From DATAFF01 sp963744915 (GTDB taxonomy: Bacteria; Pseudomonadota; Alphaproteobacteria; Rhizobiales; Aestuariivirgaceae): a DNA stretch of 64,000 nucleotides. Shown here piece after piece: positions 16,257 to 26,796 of the stretch. Every line of letters starts with the position of its first letter. The first letter of the stretch is position 1. Where the stretch lies: positions 1-64,000 of the forward strand of contig CAVUUY010000025.1 in NCBI GenBank assembly GCA_963744915.1, given 5' to 3'. Position numbers and translations under genes: made by a program. The notes under the pieces were generated by a model. That model ran no database searches, had not been told where the DNA came from, and worked only from the letters and a program-made list of their open reading frames with translations.

Positions 16257-18173
16257 TCACGCCTGCGGCTGCGGCTCCATATCGCCGGTGCCCTTGGGAC
16301 CGCGGGTCGGCCGCTTGGTCACCGGCACCGACGAGGCGGTGGGGGTCTGTCGGTCGTCGCTGTCCTTGCGCTCGATCGGCTCGCGATTGAGGACCTTCTG
16401 GACCTCGTCATTGGTCAGCGTCTCATATTCGAGCAGCGCCGCGGCGACGGCATGGAGATCATCGATCCGGGTGTTCAGCACCTCGCGCGCCTTGGCCTCG
16501 CCGGCATCGACCAGGCGCCGGCATTCGGCATCGATCAGCCGCGCTGTCTCCTCGGAGATGTTCTGCGAACGGGCCACCGAATGGCCAAGGAACACCTCCT
16601 CCTGGTTTTCGCGCAACCGGATGCGGCCGAGCTTGTCGCTCATGCCGTAATCCATGACCATGGAGCGGGCCATGTTGGTGGCCTGCTTGATATCGTTGGC
16701 GGCACCGGTGGTGACGTTGTCGGGGCCGAAGATCAGCTCTTCGGCAACACGGCCGCCAAACACCATCGCGAGATAGGCCTCCATCTCGTATTTCTTCATG
16801 TTGAAGCGGTCGCGCTCGGGCAGGTTGACCGTGACCCCCAGCGCCCGGCCGCGCGGAATGATGGTGACCTTGTGCAGCGGGTCGTTGCCCTTGACGCTGA
16901 GGCCGACCAGGGCATGCCCCGCCTCATGATAGGCGGTAAGCTTCTTTTCCTCCTCGGTCATCGCCATCGAGCGGCGCTCGGCGCCCATCAGCACCTTGTC
17001 CTTGGCGTCCTCGAAGTCCTTCTGGGTCACCATGCGGCGCGACCGGCGGGCGGCGAGCAGCGCCGCCTCGTTGACCAGGTTCGACAGATCGGCGCCCGAG
17101 AAGCCGGGGGTGCCGCGGGCTATGACCTTTGCGTCGATGTCGGGCGCCAGCGGCACATTGCGCATATGGACCTTGAGGATCTTCTCGCGCCCGCCAATGT
17201 CGGGGTTGGGCACGACGATCTGGCGGTCGAACCGGCCGGGGCGCAGCAGCGCCGGGTCCAGCACGTCGGGCCGGTTGGTCGCGGCGATCAGGATCACGCC
17301 CTCATTGGCCTCGAAGCCGTCCATCTCGACCAGAAGCTGGTTCAGCGTCTGCTCGCGTTCGTCATTGCCGCCGCCGAGCCCGGCGCCGCGATGCCGGCCG
17401 ACAGCGTCGATCTCGTCGATGAAAATGATGCAGGGCGCGTTCTTCTTGGCCTGCTCGAACATGTCGCGGACGCGCGAAGCGCCGACGCCGACGAACATCT
17501 CGACGAAATCCGAGCCGGAAATGGTGAAGAACGGCACATTGGCCTCGCCCGCGATGGCGCGGGCGAGCAGCGTCTTGCCGGTGCCGGGCGGGCCGACGAG
17601 CAGCGCCCCCTTCGGGATCTTGCCGCCAAGCCGTTGAAATTTATGGGGATCCTTGAGGAACTCGACGATCTCCTGCAGATCCTCCTTGGCCTCGTCGACG
17701 CCGGCGACGTCGTCGAAGGTCACCCGGCCATGGCGCTCGGTCAGGAGCTTGGCCTTGGACTTGCCGAAGCCCATGGCCTTGCCCGAGCCGGCCTGCATCT
17801 GGCGCATGAAGAAGATCCAGACGCCGACCATCAGCAGGATCGGGAACCAGGAGAAGATGAGGCTGGGCAGGAACTCGTCGGAGCCGGCGGGACGCGCTTT
17901 GATCTCGACGCCCTTCTGGCGAAGGGTGGCGACCAGGCCGGAATCCTGCGGCGCATAGGTCTGGAAGCCGGTGCCGTTGGTATATTGGCCGGTGATGCTG
18001 TCGCCGGAGATGGTGACCGACTTGACCTCGCCGGAATCGACCTTGGACAGGAACTCCGAATAGCTCACGTCGCTCGACGACATGCGCTGGGTCTGGCCCT
18101 GAAACAGGGAAAACAGCGCAAAGAGCAGCAATGCGATGACGATCCAGACGGCGAGACTGCGGAAATTGTTCAA
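16257..18173 (-). CDS. ftsH: ATP-dependent zinc metalloprotease FtsH
   Basis: A 638-residue membrane-anchored AAA+ protease that degrades misfolded membrane proteins and regulators such as LpxC and sigma-32. Two transmembrane segments (about 5-23 and 104-124) flank a periplasmic domain. The AAA module has Walker A GPPGTGKT, Walker B IIFIDEIDAVG and the second-region-of-homology arginines in RPGRFDRQI. The peptidase site is HEAGH with the third zinc ligand in the later DAEC region. It is in the conserved position between tilS and folP, and 138 bp separate it from tilS. Confidence 0.98.
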   Translation of the reverse strand: MNNFRSLAVWIVIALLLFALFSLFQGQTQRMSSSDVSYSEFLSKVDSGEVKSVTISGDSITGQYTNGTGFQTYAPQDSGLVATLRQKGVEIKARPAGSDEFLPSLIFSWFPILLMVGVWIFFMRQMQAGSGKAMGFGKSKAKLLTERHGRVTFDDVAGVDEAKEDLQEIVEFLKDPHKFQRLGGKIPKGALLVGPPGTGKTLLARAIAGEANVPFFTISGSDFVEMFVGVGASRVRDMFEQAKKNAPCIIFIDEIDAVGRHRGAGLGGGNDEREQTLNQLLVEMDGFEANEGVILIAATNRPDVLDPALLRPGRFDRQIVVPNPDIGGREKILKVHMRNVPLAPDIDAKVIARGTPGFSGADLSNLVNEAALLAARRSRRMVTQKDFEDAKDKVLMGAERRSMAMTEEEKKLTAYHEAGHALVGLSVKGNDPLHKVTIIPRGRALGVTVNLPERDRFNMKKYEMEAYLAMVFGGRVAEELIFGPDNVTTGAANDIKQATNMARSMVMDYGMSDKLGRIRLRENQEEVFLGHSVARSQNISEETARLIDAECRRLVDAGEAKAREVLNTRIDDLHAVAAALLEYETLTNDEVQKVLNREPIERKDSDDRQTPTASSVPVTKRPTRGPKGTGDMEPQPQA

Positions 18174-18311
18174 CTTAAGCGCCTCACGCTAGAGTGGGCC
18201 GTCGCTCCCTCGGGTGCAACCCTGCCCTTGGCTTGACCGAGTGTAACATATGTACGACCAAAAGAGTTGCCAAGTTCACTACCAGAGATGGATCGCCGCG
18301 GTCACATCCGA

Positions 18312-19580
18312 TCAACTTGCAAGAAAATTGACAGTAACGCCCTGCCCGGCCTTGCCGGGCTCCGAGCCGAATAGCCAGACTGCCCGGCTGTCGGCGAGAA
18401 TGGCCGGCGATGACCGCCAGATGAAATCGGGGATGTCCGGCGGGCGATCGGGCCTGTCGGGCAGGCTGCCGACCGGCATGACCGAATAGGCCCGGCCGGC
18501 CGGGGTCGCGGCGACCGCGATTTCGAAACGGCGGTCCCAGACCGTGATCGTTCCCGGCGCGAGGGCAACCGGCAGCGGGTTCAGCCGCCCCGGCTCGCGG
18601 CCGAACAACAGCGCCGCCTTTTGCCTGACAAGGCGGCAGCCGGCAAGCGTGCGGGCGACACCCTGGCCACCGGCGGTCCAGCGCTCCAGGGCCTCGACCG
18701 CGGCGAGGCGCAAGGCGGCGGGGCGGGCGCCACAGCGGGCCACGGTGCGGCCGATCAGCCGGACGCGGATTTCCTCGGGCAAGGCGGCGAAGCCGGTGCG
18801 CTCGAGGATTGCCGCCCCCTCGGGCGTGACGGCGAGGAGGTTTCGCTCGGCCTCGCGGACGGCCTCATCGAGCGCCGTATTGGCGCGCCGCAGCCGCGCT
18901 GCCGCAAGCGCGATATGCCTGCAGCTAAGCCCAGCCTCCGCGAGGTGCGACAGGACTGCGCGGGTGCGGACGCGCTCAAAAGCCGCATCGCGGTTGCTCG
19001 GATCATCGATGAAGGGCTGACCGCGGACCGCCAGGCTCGCCCGCAGCCGGTCCCGCGGCACGGTCAGCAGGGGACGCAGCACATGCCACGGCTCCAGGCT
19101 CTCCCCCGCCATGGCGCCGAGGCCCTCGACGCCCGAACCGCGGGCCAGCCGCATCAGCACCGTCTCGGCCTGGTCCTCGAGCGTGTGGGCGGTGACGAGC
19201 GGCCCGAAGCCATGGCGGTCGCACCATTGCCGCATCAGCCGGTAGCGCGCCTCGCGCGCCGCCGCCTGGATGCCTGTCGATGGCTTGTCGCCGGTCCAGG
19301 TCAGGACCTCCTCCGCGAGCCCGCAGGCCCGGGCCCAGCCGACAACGCGGCGCGCTTCCTCGGCGGATTCGGTGCGCAGCCCGTGATCGACGGTCAACAC
19401 GGCAAGCCGTGGCGGCGATCGACGCGCCCCTGCCCATTCGGCGACCAGCCTCATCAGGGCAATGGAGTCGCTGCCGCCCGAAACGGCGAGCGCGACCGCC
19501 TCGAAGACGCCGAGCGGCGCCAGCAGCGCCTCGGCTTCGGCGGCGGTGACCGGCCCGTCCTTCCGGCTAGCAGCCGGCAC
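18312..19580 (-). CDS. tilS: tRNA(Ile)-lysidine synthetase
   Basis: A 422-residue enzyme that converts C34 of tRNA-Ile(CAU) to lysidine so that it reads AUA; essential in most bacteria. The N-type PP-loop ATP site is LAVSGGSDSIALMRL (about 31-45), and LTVDHGLR and TAHTLEDQAETVLMRLARGSG are the other TilS signatures. The C-terminal substrate-recognition domain is shorter and less conserved. Its start overlaps the end of cpoB by 14 bases, so the two are translationally linked. Confidence 0.96.
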   Translation of the reverse strand: MPAASRKDGPVTAAEAEALLAPLGVFEAVALAVSGGSDSIALMRLVAEWAGARRSPPRLAVLTVDHGLRTESAEEARRVVGWARACGLAEEVLTWTGDKPSTGIQAAAREARYRLMRQWCDRHGFGPLVTAHTLEDQAETVLMRLARGSGVEGLGAMAGESLEPWHVLRPLLTVPRDRLRASLAVRGQPFIDDPSNRDAAFERVRTRAVLSHLAEAGLSCRHIALAAARLRRANTALDEAVREAERNLLAVTPEGAAILERTGFAALPEEIRVRLIGRTVARCGARPAALRLAAVEALERWTAGGQGVARTLAGCRLVRQKAALLFGREPGRLNPLPVALAPGTITVWDRRFEIAVAATPAGRAYSVMPVGSLPDRPDRPPDIPDFIWRSSPAILADSRAVWLFGSEPGKAGQGVTVNFLAS

Positions 19581-20595
19581 GCTTCAACTCCCGGAGCGCC
19601 TGGTTGCGGGCATCGGCAGCGGCCGGATATTTCTTCGGCACCTCGGCGAAGGCGCCGCAGGCCTGCTCCTTCTGGCCGAGCTTGTTGAGCGACATGCCGA
19701 GCTTGAGAAGCGCATTGGGCGCTCGCGGGTTCTTCGGATAGGACTGGAAGCCGGCGAGGAAGCTGCGCGCCGCGTCCTTGTACTTGCCCTGGACGAAATA
19801 GGTCTCGCCCAGCCAATATTGGGCATTGCCGGCGAGCTCATGCTCGCGATGACGCGACAGGAACAGGCGGAAGCCAGCTTCGGCCTCGCCGAACTGCCGG
19901 TTCATATATTGATCATAGGCGCTCTCATAGACCTGCTCGGGCGTGCCGCCGGTGCCGCCCATCTGGTTGCCGTCGAGCGCTGCCGATTCGACGCTGTCGG
20001 AACCGGGGCCGGCTGGCAGCCCGCCGCCGGCGCCGGGCTCCGGCGCACCGCTCGGCATGCCGCCATCGACCACCCCTGCCGGCACCTGGCCGAGCACCTT
20101 GGGACCGGGCGCCCGCTGCTGCTGCTGCCGGGGCTCGTCACCGTCCATCTCGACCATGTCGTTGCCGCCGCCCTGACCGGCAGCCCCCTGGCCCTGCGGC
20201 TGGACTGGGTTCTGACCGCCGCCGCCCTGCCCCTGGCCATTGCCGTAGGACTGGAGATCATAGGACTGGAAGGAGCTCGTCGAGCCCGGGTCCTCGGACT
20301 GCGGCGGCCCGCCGCCGGGCGCCCCGTCGGGAGGTGGCGGATTGTTCGGAAACAGGTTTTGCGGCCGCTGCTGCGGCGCATCGAAGGCCGACTGGCTGCG
20401 GTCGCCGCCGCCTCCGCCGCGGGCTTCCAGCTGACGCAGCTGGTGCTGCAGCTCCTGGATCTGGCCCACCAGCTGACGGACCTGCTCCTCCAGCGCGCTC
20501 AGCCGGTAGCCGAGATTTTCGCCCTGCGCCAACGCTGGCAGGCTGGAAGTTCCGGCCGCCACCGCAATTGCCAACGCCAACCACCACCGTCTCAT
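19567..20595 (-). CDS. cpoB: Tol-Pal cell-division coordinator CpoB (YbgF)
   Basis: A 342-residue periplasmic protein that links peptidoglycan synthesis with outer-membrane constriction. A signal peptide (LALAIAVAAGTSSLPALAQG) is followed by a coiled coil (LSALEEQVRQLVGQIQELQ), a long low-complexity Gly/Gln/Pro linker (about 60-215) and three C-terminal TPR units (YDQYMNRQFGEAEAGF, AQYWLGETYFVQGKY, ALLKLGMSLNKLGQ). The linker is far longer than in E. coli (about 263 residues total), which is common in Rhizobiales. It lies directly after pal, as in the canonical operon. Confidence 0.95.
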   Translation of the reverse strand: MRRWWLALAIAVAAGTSSLPALAQGENLGYRLSALEEQVRQLVGQIQELQHQLRQLEARGGGGGDRSQSAFDAPQQRPQNLFPNNPPPPDGAPGGGPPQSEDPGSTSSFQSYDLQSYGNGQGQGGGGQNPVQPQGQGAAGQGGGNDMVEMDGDEPRQQQQRAPGPKVLGQVPAGVVDGGMPSGAPEPGAGGGLPAGPGSDSVESAALDGNQMGGTGGTPEQVYESAYDQYMNRQFGEAEAGFRLFLSRHREHELAGNAQYWLGETYFVQGKYKDAARSFLAGFQSYPKNPRAPNALLKLGMSLNKLGQKEQACGAFAEVPKKYPAAADARNQALRELKRAGC

Positions 20596-20746
20596 GAAGC
20601 TCCTCGAACCGTAGAAAATGCGCCGTCTCCCGAGAAATGCCTCGGAGCCTGTCGCGCCGGGCGGGCACCGCCCGCATGATTGCCACCGAGGCTCCCGCCC
20701 AAAGGCGGTGAAAGTGAGGCCCGACGGTTCGGGAAAACCGGGCCGT

Positions 20747-21238
20747 CTAGCCCGAAACCGCGCCGCGCGTGATGACGGTCACCGCCCGCCGGTTCTGCGA
20801 CCAGCACGATTCGGCATCGCATAGCGCAACCGGCCGCTCCTTGCCATAGGCAATGGTCGACAGGCGGGCCGCCTGAACCCCCTGGGCGAGCAGGAATTCC
20901 CGTGCCGCGGTGGCGCGCCTGGCCGACAGGGCGATATTGTATTCGCGCGTGCCGCGCTCGTCGGCATGGCCCTCGACCTGGATCGTCACCTGCGGATATT
21001 GCCTGAGCCAGGCCGCCTGCCGGCGCAGCACCTCCTGGGCCTCCGGCGTCAGGGTCGACTGGTCGGCAAGGAAATAGATGCGGTCGCCGACATTCACCAT
21101 GAAGTCGCGCTCGGAGCCCGGAATGGCTGCCTGGGCACCCGGTTGCGCCATTGGCGAGTTGTTCTTGTTGCACCCCGCAAGCGCGCTCAGCCCCAATAGC
21201 AAAATGACGACCCGAAGGCCGGCAATCTGACGCAGCAT
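20747..21238 (-). CDS. pal: Peptidoglycan-associated lipoprotein
   Basis: A 163-residue outer-membrane lipoprotein of the Tol-Pal system. The lipobox is LSALAGC (Cys about residue 23), followed by a flexible linker and the OmpA-like peptidoglycan-binding domain (about 50-160): IYFLADQSTLTPEA, then VEGHADERGTREYNIALSARRA with the Asp and Arg that hold diaminopimelate. Pal tethers the outer membrane to the wall and binds TolB. A 146-bp spacer separates it from tolB and a 151-bp spacer, with a GC-rich hairpin (GCGGGC-ACC-GCCCGC), from cpoB. Confidence 0.97.
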   Translation of the reverse strand: MLRQIAGLRVVILLLGLSALAGCNKNNSPMAQPGAQAAIPGSERDFMVNVGDRIYFLADQSTLTPEAQEVLRRQAAWLRQYPQVTIQVEGHADERGTREYNIALSARRATAAREFLLAQGVQAARLSTIAYGKERPVALCDAESCWSQNRRAVTVITRGAVSG

Positions 21239-21384
21239 CTATCCCACTCCTCGAAATTCGCAAGATACGCAGCCGGCCGCCAACCAACCCTGCCCCGACA
21301 CGCGATCCCCCGGACGCCGCACCCGCGGCCGGGAACCAAAGGGGCGGCTTCTGCCAATTGCCACCATGCTCTATCCTCCCCGAC

Positions 21385-22743
21385 CTATTTGAGCAAGGGA
21401 GACCATGCCGGGTCGGAGGCGAAGCCGGGGGTCGAGACCGGCCGCTCATTGTACCCGGTCACATCCACGCTGAAGAGCTTCGGCCCCCCCTGCTCGCCGG
21501 GACTGTCGCGGAAAAACATCAGAACGCGGCCATTTGGCGCCCAGGTCGGCCCCTCATTGTGAAAGCCTTCGGTCAATATTCTCTCACCGGAGCCGTCCGG
21601 TTTCATCACCCCGATGGCAAATCGTCCACCGCTGATTTTGGTGAAGGCGATGAGGTCGCCGCGCGGCGACCAGACGGGCGTCGAATAGCGCCCGTCGCCA
21701 TAACTGATTCGCTGCTGGCCGGTGCCGTCGACGTTCATGATGTAAAGCTGCTGGGTGCCGCCGCGATCGGACTCGAAGATGATCCGGCTGCCGTCGGGCG
21801 AGAAGCAGGGGGCGGTGTCGATCGCCGCCGAATTGGTGAGCTGGCGGATCTGCTTCGAGCGCAGGTCCATCATGTAGATGTTGGAGTTGGCGCCCTGGAG
21901 AACGCTCATGACGAGGCGCTGGCCGTCGGGCGAGAAGCGCGGCGCAATGTTGCTGTTGTCGGCGAACACGCCGACGATCTCGCGCTGCTGCGTCTCGATA
22001 TTGTAAAGGTAAATCCGGGGCTTGTTGCCGGCATAGGAGACGTAGGTGATCTCCTGCGCTGTCGGGTTGAAGCGCGGCGTCAGCACCAGGTCCTTGCCGT
22101 CGGTGAGCTGGCGGATGTTGAACCCGTCCTGGTCCATGATGGCGAGGCGCTTGATGCGCTTGTCCTTCGGCCCGCTCTCCTGGATGAACACGATGCGGGT
22201 GTCGAAATAGCCGTCCTCGCCGGTCAGCGCCTTGTAGATCGCATCCGAGATCATGTGGCCCATGCGGCGCCAGTTCTTCGGCGAGGTGACGAACTGGAAG
22301 CCCAGCACCTGGGTTTGGGAATAGACGTCCCACAGGCGGAACTCGGCCCTGAGCCGCCCGTCCGGTTGCATGATGACCTGGCCGGTGACCAGGGCCTGGG
22401 CCTGGATGGTGCGCCAGTCGCCGAAGGAGGGCTGCTGATTGAAATTGCTGATCTGCTCGATATAGGACTCGGCCGGCAGCGGGCGGAAAAGCCCGGAACG
22501 ATCGAGATTGGCGGCGATGATCGTGGCGATGTCGGCGCCGAACTTGCCCTCGTCGGGGGCCGCCCCGATGAAGCCCGGTATGGCGATCGGCAGCGGCTGG
22601 ACCTGCCCCTTGGTGATGTCGAGCTCGATTGCCGCACGGGCAGGTGGTGAGGCAAGCCCGGGCAGAAGGCCGACAATGCCGACCAGTACCAGCAAGGTGA
22701 CAAGCGTGGCGCCGCGCGCCCCGGCATTCCTGGTGGTGGTCAT
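21385..22743 (-). CDS. tolB: Tol-Pal system periplasmic protein TolB
   Basis: A 452-residue periplasmic protein. The signal peptide ends near ASPPARAAIELDI, the mature N-terminus being the TolA-binding segment. An N-terminal alpha/beta domain (about 40-170) is followed by a six-bladed propeller with repeated PRFSPDGQRLV, PCFSPDGSRIIFESDR and PVWSPRGDLIAF blades that bind Pal. Start codon and length match the family. It follows tolA by 17 bases. Confidence 0.97.
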   Translation of the reverse strand: MTTTRNAGARGATLVTLLVLVGIVGLLPGLASPPARAAIELDITKGQVQPLPIAIPGFIGAAPDEGKFGADIATIIAANLDRSGLFRPLPAESYIEQISNFNQQPSFGDWRTIQAQALVTGQVIMQPDGRLRAEFRLWDVYSQTQVLGFQFVTSPKNWRRMGHMISDAIYKALTGEDGYFDTRIVFIQESGPKDKRIKRLAIMDQDGFNIRQLTDGKDLVLTPRFNPTAQEITYVSYAGNKPRIYLYNIETQQREIVGVFADNSNIAPRFSPDGQRLVMSVLQGANSNIYMMDLRSKQIRQLTNSAAIDTAPCFSPDGSRIIFESDRGGTQQLYIMNVDGTGQQRISYGDGRYSTPVWSPRGDLIAFTKISGGRFAIGVMKPDGSGERILTEGFHNEGPTWAPNGRVLMFFRDSPGEQGGPKLFSVDVTGYNERPVSTPGFASDPAWSPLLK

Positions 22744-22760
22744 GAATTCTCCTCGAGCGC

Positions 22761-23739
22761 TCAGTTGGTCGCCAGCATCTGGCTCGGATCGAAATTAAGA
22801 ATCATGTCCTGCCACATTGCGTATTTGTCCGGCGGCAGGAAGTCGTAAGGCGAGCAGGCCTCGACCGCCGCCTGGGCTGCCCGCGCCGCCGCCTCAAAGG
22901 CCGGATGCGAGCTGCTGTTCAGGAGGATCGGGTAGGCGGCCAGCGTGCCGTTCTGGTTGAGCTTGATCTCGATCTTGATCAGCAGCCGCTCCGCCTCGCG
23001 GGCGCCGGCCGGGATCGTCCAGCAGCTTTCGATCTTCTGGCGCATGGCATCGAGGATGGTGGCGGCAAGGCGCTGGTCAGTACCGCCGGAATCGAAGGCG
23101 CCGCGTTTCGGCGTACCGGTCTCGGCCTCGCTCTTCTTCGGCCGCGACGGCTGGCCATCGATCTTGTTGAGAAGCGCCGAGACCTGCGTCAGGTCGAGCT
23201 TCGGCTTCTTCTTCTCGGGCTTCTTCTCCGGCTTTTTCTCAGGCTTGGCCTCGGCCTTCTTGACCTCGGGCTTCTTCGGCTCGGGCGGCTTCTCCTCGAC
23301 CTTCGGGGCGAGCTTCTCGGTATCCTTCAGCAACTGCTCCAGCGGTTCGGGATCGGGCTGCTTGTCGACCTTCGGCTCGGGCTTGGGCTCGGTCTTCTGG
23401 ATCAGCTCCTCGAGGGGCTTCGAATTCGGGCGGCGGCGGCTCCGGCTCCTTGGCTGCGAGCTTGGGCTCGGGCTCGGGCGCCGGTTCGGGCCGTGCTTCA
23501 GGCTTGGGCGGAGTGGGCTCGGGCGCCGCCTTCTGCTCGGGCTTGGGCTCCGGCGCCGTCTTGGCAGTGGCCTGACGCAACGACACATCCTCGATCGAAA
23601 CGATATCGATCGGGATCGATTCCTGCATCTCCACCTTGTGGCTTTCCGGCGGCGGCAGCACGATGACCGCCGCGAGAAGGATTGCAGCGTGGATTGCCAG
23701 CGATACTCCAAGACTCCAGCGCATCCCTCTCGCTCGCAC
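22761..23739 (-). CDS. tolA: TolA/TonB-type energy-transducing protein, frameshifted in this sequence
   Basis: TolA spans the periplasm and transmits proton-motive force from TolQR to the outer membrane. The first frame (GTG 23739 or ATG 23724) gives an N-terminal transmembrane segment (LGVSLAIHAAILLAAVIVL) and a Pro/Glu/Lys-rich linker. At about 23422-23436 coding passes to another frame, which continues the linker (PLEELIQKTEPKPEPK, then a KKPEKKPEKKKPK run) and the C-terminal TonB-like domain ending at 22761. One surplus base near a GAATTCG explains the shift; either TolA is broken or the base is a sequencing error. In context (tolQRAB-pal-cpoB otherwise intact) an error is more likely. 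Confidence 0.88.
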
Positions 23740-23745
23740 GCCCTC

Positions 23746-24210
<465 letters not shown>

Positions 24211-24244
24211 AGCTCCCTCGGTTCACCCGCTCGTCAGTCCAGCC

Positions 24245-24952
24245 TCATGCCCGCTCGTCGAGCTGCCGCGACACGATGGCGGAAAATTCGTCGGCGAAGT
24301 TCTCCAGCCTGAGCCCGATCTTGGCGATATCACTGGAGAATTTGTTGTAGAAGATGACCGCTGGAATGGCGGCAAGAAGGCCAAGTGCGGTTGCGAACAA
24401 GGCTTCCGCCAGGCCCGGCGCCACCACCGCCAGATTGGTGTTCTTCGAGATGGCGATCGCCTGGAACGAGTTCATGATCCCCCAGACGGTGCCGAACAGC
24501 CCGACAAAGGGCGCGGTCGAGCCGACGGTCGCGAGCACCAGGAGGCGGCTTTCGAGCAGCGCCATCTCCTTCTGCAGCTGCACGTCCATGACCTTCTCGA
24601 TCCGTTTCTGCACCCCCTGGAAACCGGCCCGCATGGCGCTGTCCTGGCTGCGCTTCCATTCCCGCATCGCGGCGATGAACAGCTGCGCCATGCCGCCCAT
24701 CTGGCGCGACCCGAGGGCGAGATAGAGGTCCTCGAGCGACTGGCCCGACCAGAACATGCCCTCGAACCGGTCGGAGGCGCGCACCAGCCGGTTGATGACC
24801 ACGATCTTCTCGATGACGATTCCCCAGCAGATGACCGATGCCGAGATCAGCCCGACCATGACGAATTTGACCAGCGGCGATGCCTGCCAGAACAGGTGCC
24901 AGAGCGATGCGTCGCCGGCATTGAGCGCAACCTGTCCCGTCTCGACTTCCAT
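24245..24952 (-). CDS. tolQ: Tol-Pal proton-channel component TolQ
   Basis: A 235-residue inner-membrane protein with three transmembrane segments (about 28-48, 138-160, 170-192). The region LLVLATVGSTAPFVGLFGTVWGIM is the MotA/TolQ/ExbB signature with the conserved Thr and Pro lining the proton path. It is the first gene of the leftward envelope operon here; ybgC, which precedes it in many bacteria, is absent. A 182-bp region divergent with nadE carries the promoters of both. Confidence 0.97.
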   Translation of the reverse strand: MEVETGQVALNAGDASLWHLFWQASPLVKFVMVGLISASVICWGIVIEKIVVINRLVRASDRFEGMFWSGQSLEDLYLALGSRQMGGMAQLFIAAMREWKRSQDSAMRAGFQGVQKRIEKVMDVQLQKEMALLESRLLVLATVGSTAPFVGLFGTVWGIMNSFQAIAISKNTNLAVVAPGLAEALFATALGLLAAIPAVIFYNKFSSDIAKIGLRLENFADEFSAIVSRQLDERA

Positions 24953-25134
24953 TCGTCCCCTTTCCGCAGGCTCCCACGCATGCGGCGCATAAGCAAAGCA
25001 ACTGTGTCGAAACTGCGGCTGCCGCCGCCGGCTATCGTCAATTCGACAACCGAGACAAGCAGGCCCTGGTTAATGGACCGTTACCACGGCACGACTGTTG
25101 CCGGAGGGCCGGCCGGTTTGATACATCAGCCGGC

Positions 25135-26796
25135 ATGACCGACCGTCTGGCCATCGCGCTCGCGCAGCTCAATCCGACCGTGGGCGCCGTGAAGGCCAAT
25201 CTCGCCGCGGCGCGGGCGGCGCGCGACGATGCCGCGGCCCGCGGCGCCGACCTCATCCTCTTTCCCGAGCTCTATGTCTCCGGCTACCCGCCCGAGGATT
25301 TGGTTCTCAAGCCGTCCTTCGTGCAGGCCTGCCGTGAGGTGGTCGAGGCGCTGGCGCGGGAGACCGGCGAGCGCGGGCCAGGCATTCTCCTGCCGACGCC
25401 CTATGCCGAGGGCGGGCGCGTCTACAATGCGGTGGCGCTGCTCGAGGGCGGCGCCGTGCGGACCGTCCGCTTCAAGCACGACCTGCCGAATTACGGGGTG
25501 TTCGACGAGAAGCGGGTGTTCGCCGCCGGACCGGCGCCGGGGCCGATCGTGTTCCGCGGCGTGCGGCTCGGCGTGCCGATCTGCGAGGACATCTGGACCG
25601 ACGAGGTCTGCGAGACCCTGGTCGAGACCGGCGCCGAGCTGCTGCTCGTTCCCAATGGCTCGCCCTTCGAGGCCGGCAAGCCGGACACCCGGCTGTCGAT
25701 CGTGGTCGCCCGGATCACCGAGACCGGGCTGCCGCTCGCCTATCTCAACCAGGTCGGCGGCCAGGACGAGCTGGTGTTCGACGGCGGCAGCTTCGGTCTC
25801 AACGCCGACCGGACGCTCGCCTTCCAGATGCCGGCGTTCAAGGAGGATGTCGCCATCACCCGCTGGGCCCGGCGCGACGGGAGCTGGCGGATCGAGCCTG
25901 GCGCCGTGGCACCGCAGCCCGCCGGCGAGGAGGAGGTGTGGCAGGCGATCGTGCTCGGCACCCGCGACTACGTCAGGAAGAACGGCTTCCCCGGCGTGGT
26001 GCTCGGGCTTTCCGGCGGGATCGATTCGGCGGTGGTGGCGGCGCTTGCCGTCGATGCCCTCGGGCCCGACCGGGTCCGCTGCGTGATGTTGCCCTATCGC
26101 TACACGGCGGCGATCAGCCTCGAGGATGCCGAGGCCTGTGCCAAGGCGCTCGGCTGCCGCTATGACATCGTGCCGATCGCCGCGGCGGTCGAGGCGCTGG
26201 AACGGACGCTGGCACCGTTGTTCCAGGGGCTCGCGCCCGACGTGACCGAGGAGAACCTCCAGTCGCGGGTGCGCGGCAGCATTCTGATGGCGATCTCCAA
26301 CAAGCTCGGGTCGATGGTGCTGACGACGGGCAACAAATCGGAGATGTCGGTCGGCTATGCGACGCTTTATGGCGACATGAATGGCGGCTTCAACCCGATC
26401 AAGGACGTCTACAAGACCGAGGTCTACGCCCTGGCGCGGTTCCGCAACCAGTTTCGCCCGGAAGGATGTCTCGGACCGGAGCGCCGGGTGATCCCGGAGC
26501 GGATCATCACCCGTGCCCCGTCGGCCGAGCTCAGGCCGGGACAGACCGACCAGGATTCGCTGCCGCCCTATGACGTGCTCGACACCATTCTGCGCGAGAT
26601 CGTCGAGCACGATCGCTCGATTGCCGAGCTCAAATCCGCAAATTTTTCCGAGGCGCATCTGCTGAAGACGCGGAACCTCGTCTACAATGCCGAATATAAG
26701 CGGCGCCAGGCGCCACCCGGTGTGAAGATAACGGCAAGAAATTTTGGACGGGACCGCCGCTATCCCATCACCAACGGCTTTCGCGACCTGTCATGA
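25135..26796 (+). CDS. nadE: Glutamine-dependent NAD+ synthetase
   Basis: A 553-residue two-domain enzyme that amidates deamido-NAD with ammonia drawn from glutamine. The N-terminal nitrilase-type glutaminase has its triad Glu in LILFPELYVSGYPPEDL, Lys in FKHDLPNYGVFDEKRVF and Cys in GVPICEDIW. The C-terminal synthetase has the PP-loop VVLGLSGGIDSAVVAALA (about 290) and TTGNKSEMSVGYATLYGDM. Its last codons overlap the gltX start by four bases. It is transcribed away from tolQ. Confidence 0.98.
   Translation: MTDRLAIALAQLNPTVGAVKANLAAARAARDDAAARGADLILFPELYVSGYPPEDLVLKPSFVQACREVVEALARETGERGPGILLPTPYAEGGRVYNAVALLEGGAVRTVRFKHDLPNYGVFDEKRVFAAGPAPGPIVFRGVRLGVPICEDIWTDEVCETLVETGAELLLVPNGSPFEAGKPDTRLSIVVARITETGLPLAYLNQVGGQDELVFDGGSFGLNADRTLAFQMPAFKEDVAITRWARRDGSWRIEPGAVAPQPAGEEEVWQAIVLGTRDYVRKNGFPGVVLGLSGGIDSAVVAALAVDALGPDRVRCVMLPYRYTAAISLEDAEACAKALGCRYDIVPIAAAVEALERTLAPLFQGLAPDVTEENLQSRVRGSILMAISNKLGSMVLTTGNKSEMSVGYATLYGDMNGGFNPIKDVYKTEVYALARFRNQFRPEGCLGPERRVIPERIITRAPSAELRPGQTDQDSLPPYDVLDTILREIVEHDRSIAELKSANFSEAHLLKTRNLVYNAEYKRRQAPPGVKITARNFGRDRRYPITNGFRDLS

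Noticed and set aside
16194..18236. 680-codon plus-strand frame opposite ftsH
   Set aside because: Mirror of ftsH codons; no domain, and it runs through the heptamer hairpin.
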